From Tubiluchus corallicola (Eukaryota; Priapulida; Priapulimorpha; Priapulimorphida; Tubiluchidae): DNA of 64,000 nt. This document shows, piece after piece, positions 60,247 through 64,000 of the stretch. Numbering within the stretch: the stretch's first letter is position 1; each line of letters opens with the position of its first letter. The position numbers and the translations under genes are program-made. The DNA lies in NCBI GenBank assembly GCA_030141605.1, contig JAQGDQ010002370.1, positions 215,167 to 279,166 of the forward strand. Reading direction: 5' to 3'. The notes below the pieces were generated by a model, which saw only the letters and a list, made by a program, of their open reading frames with translations, was not told where the DNA came from and did no database searches.

Positions 60247-63200
60247 ATGGATACTGGCAACAATGCTGCCTGTGACAATGCTGCTAGTGATTATTCCATC
60301 AGTAGAAGTAATGTTCATGTACCGATGTACGAAGAGATTTCAAATTCTGGCATTCAGTTTGCTGACATGTCGAAACATGTGATGAGAAAGGAACCCATTA
60401 AAAAAGTACTGAGTGTTAGTGAACTTGATGCGGTAAGTTAGGAATTCCTTATATGTTAAGAGGCACAGAGAGCTCGCTGATGCTCATAACGTTATGTGGC
60501 TATCTTTCAGCAATCGTAATAAACGTTTTAGCGTTTTACAAACCAAATGAAAATAATATTGAGCAACCACTTTCTTGATTCCATTTTGCTTGAATATTAT
60601 CCATTCAGTACACTCCATTTTACAGTATAACATCGATCGAATTATATATAGTCAAACCAACAATATTTATTATCAAATAAATACATAAAATTTATTGTAA
60701 ACTCTGTTTGTTATCAATTTTCTTACGATTATGAGTATGAAATTATTATGTTGCTTAGGTTAACATAACTTGGGAGAATATAAACGTCTGGGCGACGCTG
60801 AAAGGTGGACGAAGTCGACATGATAGAGAAGCTGGACAATCTGACCCGGAAAAGCAAACAGAAAAAAGAGTTAAGAAGCATATTCTCCGAAATGGTATTA
60901 AAACAAAATTTAAAGACTATTTACTAGCACGACATTAAATTAGTCTTTGTCACATTATTTTAACAACTTGAGTTGGCCATTTCAATGTGCATCTAAGTTA
61001 AACAATCTGCTTCTTTAAATTCCTTTAAAAGTAAATAATTTTGAGAAATATACGTTAAACAAACTAGCACGGAACGGGTTGCTTCTGCAAAAGATTGTGC
61101 TGTTTCTGATAGGTGTAGTCACTGGCCACCCGAATAAATTAACATCGTGTAAATAGAGCGCATATAGAAACTGTAAATAATTTTTGTAATAACACGTTTT
61201 CTTCACTCTGCACCCAATTTTCGTATTTAGTTTAGCATAGCTTTGTGCTGCAGTAAAGTGATTCGAGTTCTCGCTTAGAGCTGAGAGCTTGCTTCTACTA
61301 TAAGTTCCGTAGCACAAAGGATAAGGCAGCAGCACCTTCATGCTATACTCAGGAGACTGCACTGTTAATGCAGCTTGGTTTTACTTTATGCCATTTTAAA
61401 TTTGAGAATGTTTTGGAAAATGCATTTCCGAGAGGTGTAGGCTTGTTATTTAGTTAATGATGAGATTAAGTAATTCACTGTAGTCTATTAGGAGCGCTCA
61501 GCCCAACTGCATCTAGTAAATTGTTGTAAAAAGTTGTTCTGCTTGCTTGTTTATTCCAACGACATTAATTTACAAGTTTCATTAATATGTTATGTGAAAA
61601 TTTGTTATTGCAGTTACTGGGTACGCAAAAGCTGGTACGCTGTTAGCAATTATGGGTGCCAGGTATAAAAGCATAGTCATATTAAAAAAAATTATATTGT
61701 TGACAAAAATATTTATATTGTCAAATTGAAGGCAAAATAGATTCTACACACTCGGATCGATTTAAAAGAGTTTATTTAGCTGTAATTATTTTCCGAAATC
61801 ATCTTAGCAGAAAATTCATGTTGAATCAGTTTTGCAATAATTATTACTTTACAAGCCGATTGGCTGACAAGTAAGGATACGAACCAGAAGCAAGATTCAT
61901 TTGTTGTTTGTTTGTTTTAGTGGTGCAGGCAAAAGTACACTTATGAACATTCTGACGCACAGGAATACTGAAATGTATACTGTTGAGGGTACAGTCAAAA
62001 TTAATGGACAGCCAATTGGTTTTGGTCCTGGCATGAGGTCCATCTCGGCATACGTTCAGCAGGAAGATTTGTTCATTGGTACCCTGAAAGTAAAAGAACA
62101 TTTGAGATTTCAGGTATTTTAATTGTACTATCAGAAGCTTCACCACACGGAGTTTGTCTACATTTGAAACTGTTTAAGATTTTCGGTTCATTACACTTCT
62201 TTTGATAAGTTAGCTTATTATTACCGTCTTATATAGAGTACCAAAAGCATTTTTCAAACGTTTTTTAAAAAAATAAATAACAAAAATAATTAAACCAAAG
62301 TGTGGCTGACAGAGTAAGGTAGTGCATTTTAGTGTACCTTGTACAATGCAGGTTATTTTTATACATTGAAACAAACTATACGACTGCAAACAATTCAGCA
62401 TCAACATAAAAAACAACAAATCAATACATTTCAGTAACACAACAACAATGCAGTGCAATACAATACAGCAATACAAAAATGTCAGGCGATACAGTATAGC
62501 GTTCAGGACAACAATGTATGCTAAACACTAGATCACTGCAACAACAATATAGACTGCAGCACAGCTTAAGTCTTATGCTGCTGTGCAAAATTGTAAATCT
62601 AAAATATCTGTTGGTTTGAGTTGTAGGCTCTATTGAGAATGGACAAAGAATTCACGTATTCTCAGCGAATGAAGAAAGTTGAAGAAACTCTCACGGAGGT
62701 AGTTTGCTACACCTGTATTCATTTTTAGGATCTTAAAATAATTTATACTACATTTTGTCGAGCCATAATTAAATTACTCAATTCTGCCGATGATAAAAGA
62801 GGAAAAAATAGTCAAAGAAAAAGCATAAAAAATGTTCAGAAGAATGAAAGACTTAAAAAGGAATGAAGGGAAAAGGGGGCATCGAAAAAATTATGAAAAG
62901 AATAGAAAGAATGAAGCAAAATCATGTGAAATCATTATTTGCCATTACAGCTTGGTTTAAAGAAATGCGAGAACACATGGATAGGCGTCCCTGGTAGAAT
63001 AAAAGGTATTTCAGGAGGCGAAAGAAAGCGTCTTGCATTTGCATCTGAGGTTAGTAAGTTATACTTTGATAATGAATAAGCATTTACTCGTTTGTATTTA
63101 TTAAAATATTGCTGGCACCTTTTGTGTCTGTGCTATTACTGAAGGTTAATAATGACATGGGAGCTACTATATGCAGAATGGTTTGAAAATTTTACCTACC

Positions 63201-64000
63201 TATCACTGTCATAACAATTTTTCTTAAAAGACTGTTAAAATCATTGTTTGAAAATAAGTTTGCTCTAACTATACCTGTTGTGGGTCTTGAATTAGCATTA
63301 TAGCATTTACAAATAATCTGTAAAGAGAAAAAACATTTGTCATAATTATTTCAACAACTATAATGAAATAAATGCCTTTTTCTAGATGCTAACAAATCCA
63401 AAATTAATGTTTTGCGATGAACCAACATCTGGTTTGGACTCCTTTATGGCACAAAACGTCATATGTGTTTTGAAAGACATGGCTTGTAAAGGGCGAACTA
63501 TCCTGTGCACCATACATCAACCTTCATCTGAAGTGTATGCCATGTTCGACAGGTAAAAGTGCTATGTATACAATTTTTACATGCAAAAATGTAGATTTCA
63601 TGCTTCACTATAAACCATTTTAACAGTAATAGTGACTTACGTAGTTACTTTTGGCTTCCAATTTTACTGCTGAGTCATTTCAAATTTAAAATATGTTTTT
63701 TACCTGAAACCATTAATAATTTGTATTTAGTTATTTATATTTTAAATTTTTAACTTTTAAATCTCGTATGACTATTAGGCTTTCTAAGACATATTTAACG
63801 TATTCACTAGTTTCTAGTGCTGAATAACAGTAGATAGCATTTTTAAATGCCTATGTATTTCTATTTACTTATGCTTTTTCCTGAGCATTTTTTTGTAATT
63901 TTAGGATACAGTTTTTTGCTGATTTTAGACTTTGTTTTGCTAGCTTAAAATTCCAAATTTGCCTTCTGCTGACTTACTTGGACCATAGAAACAACTGCTT
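59420..64000 (+). repeat. Tandem duplication unit 2 (gene C), continues beyond window
   Basis: Direct copy of 47370 to about 51990. The junction lies in GCATAACGC repeats near 59424-59439, where copy 2 has a 7-base extra GCATAAC compared with copy 1. The identity drop left of about 59417 is abrupt. Confidence 0.88.
60247..64000 (+). CDS. white-like: White-type ABCG half-transporter, gene C, 5' part (cut by window edge)
   Basis: Near-identical copy of gene B. Exons 1-7 are visible: 60247-60432, 60759-60894, 61614-61662, 61921-62113, 62627-62698, 62951-63049, 63386-63552. Each has exactly the gene B length and phase. Introns are also nearly identical, with small indels (for example in introns 4 and 6). 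Walker A, Q-loop, [19 protein letters not shown] and the H-loop are all intact, so nothing visible disables it. Against gene B, exons 2-7 differ at only two residues that I found (I to V and S to C, both in exon 7, helical domain), the rest being synonymous. Exon 1 differs at four of 62 residues. Exon 8 is expected just past base 64000, by comparison with gene B where it starts 534 nt after exon 7. Confidence 0.93.

Overview
This is an AT-rich window of an animal nuclear genome. Genes are split into many short exons (29 to 210 nt) with GT-AG introns of roughly 50 bp to 3.1 kb. Simple repeats are abundant and there are small transposon relics. The proteins (a CNG-B/L type channel, MOB4, a proteasome beta-3 subunit and White-type ABCG half-transporters) point to an invertebrate metazoan. 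I cannot place it more precisely. There is no prokaryotic, organellar or viral gene content, no CRISPR array, and no rRNA or tRNA gene that I could support.

Layout. (1) 360-8602, minus strand: 12 visible exons of a cyclic-nucleotide-gated channel B/L-type subunit; its 3' end lies beyond the left edge. (2) 10674-17185, minus: a complete 7-exon MOB4 (phocein) gene. Its first exon lies between two opposite-facing copies of a ~160 bp repeat. (3) 20343-24897, plus: proteasome subunit beta 3 (PSMB3). Its one-codon first exon is uncertain, and its first intron holds a decayed reverse-transcriptase tail and a TTAA-flanked MITE-like element. (4) 24898-31260: about 6.4 kb without a recognised gene, holding a second MITE copy, one possible orphan membrane-protein exon, and a long compound tetra/hexanucleotide array. 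(5) 31261-64000, plus: a tandem cluster of White-type ABCG genes. Gene A (31261-42463, 686 aa, 19 exons) comes first, then a broken relic holding only the equivalents of exons 1 and 12 (45004-45986). Gene B (48182-57846, 683 aa, 19 exons) and gene C (from 60247, cut by the right edge after exon 7) follow. Gene C and its flanks are a recent ~12.07 kb tandem copy of the gene B unit.

All exon joins were checked by reading phase across every splice junction. In both complete ABCG genes, MOB4 and PSMB3 the joined frames stay open to the stop, and the lengths match the families (MOB4 230 aa, PSMB3 205 aa, ABCG half-transporters about 685 aa).

How the genes relate: MOB4 and PSMB3 are unlinked housekeeping functions (STRIPAK signalling and the 20S proteasome). 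White-type ABCG half-transporters usually work as homo- or heterodimers, so a cluster of diverged and near-identical copies could supply alternative dimer partners; that is inference. I found no clearly new multi-gene system. The most notable observations are the growing ABCG array with its palindrome-associated breakpoint, the TTAA-flanked MITE family, and the inverted repeat around the MOB4 promoter.
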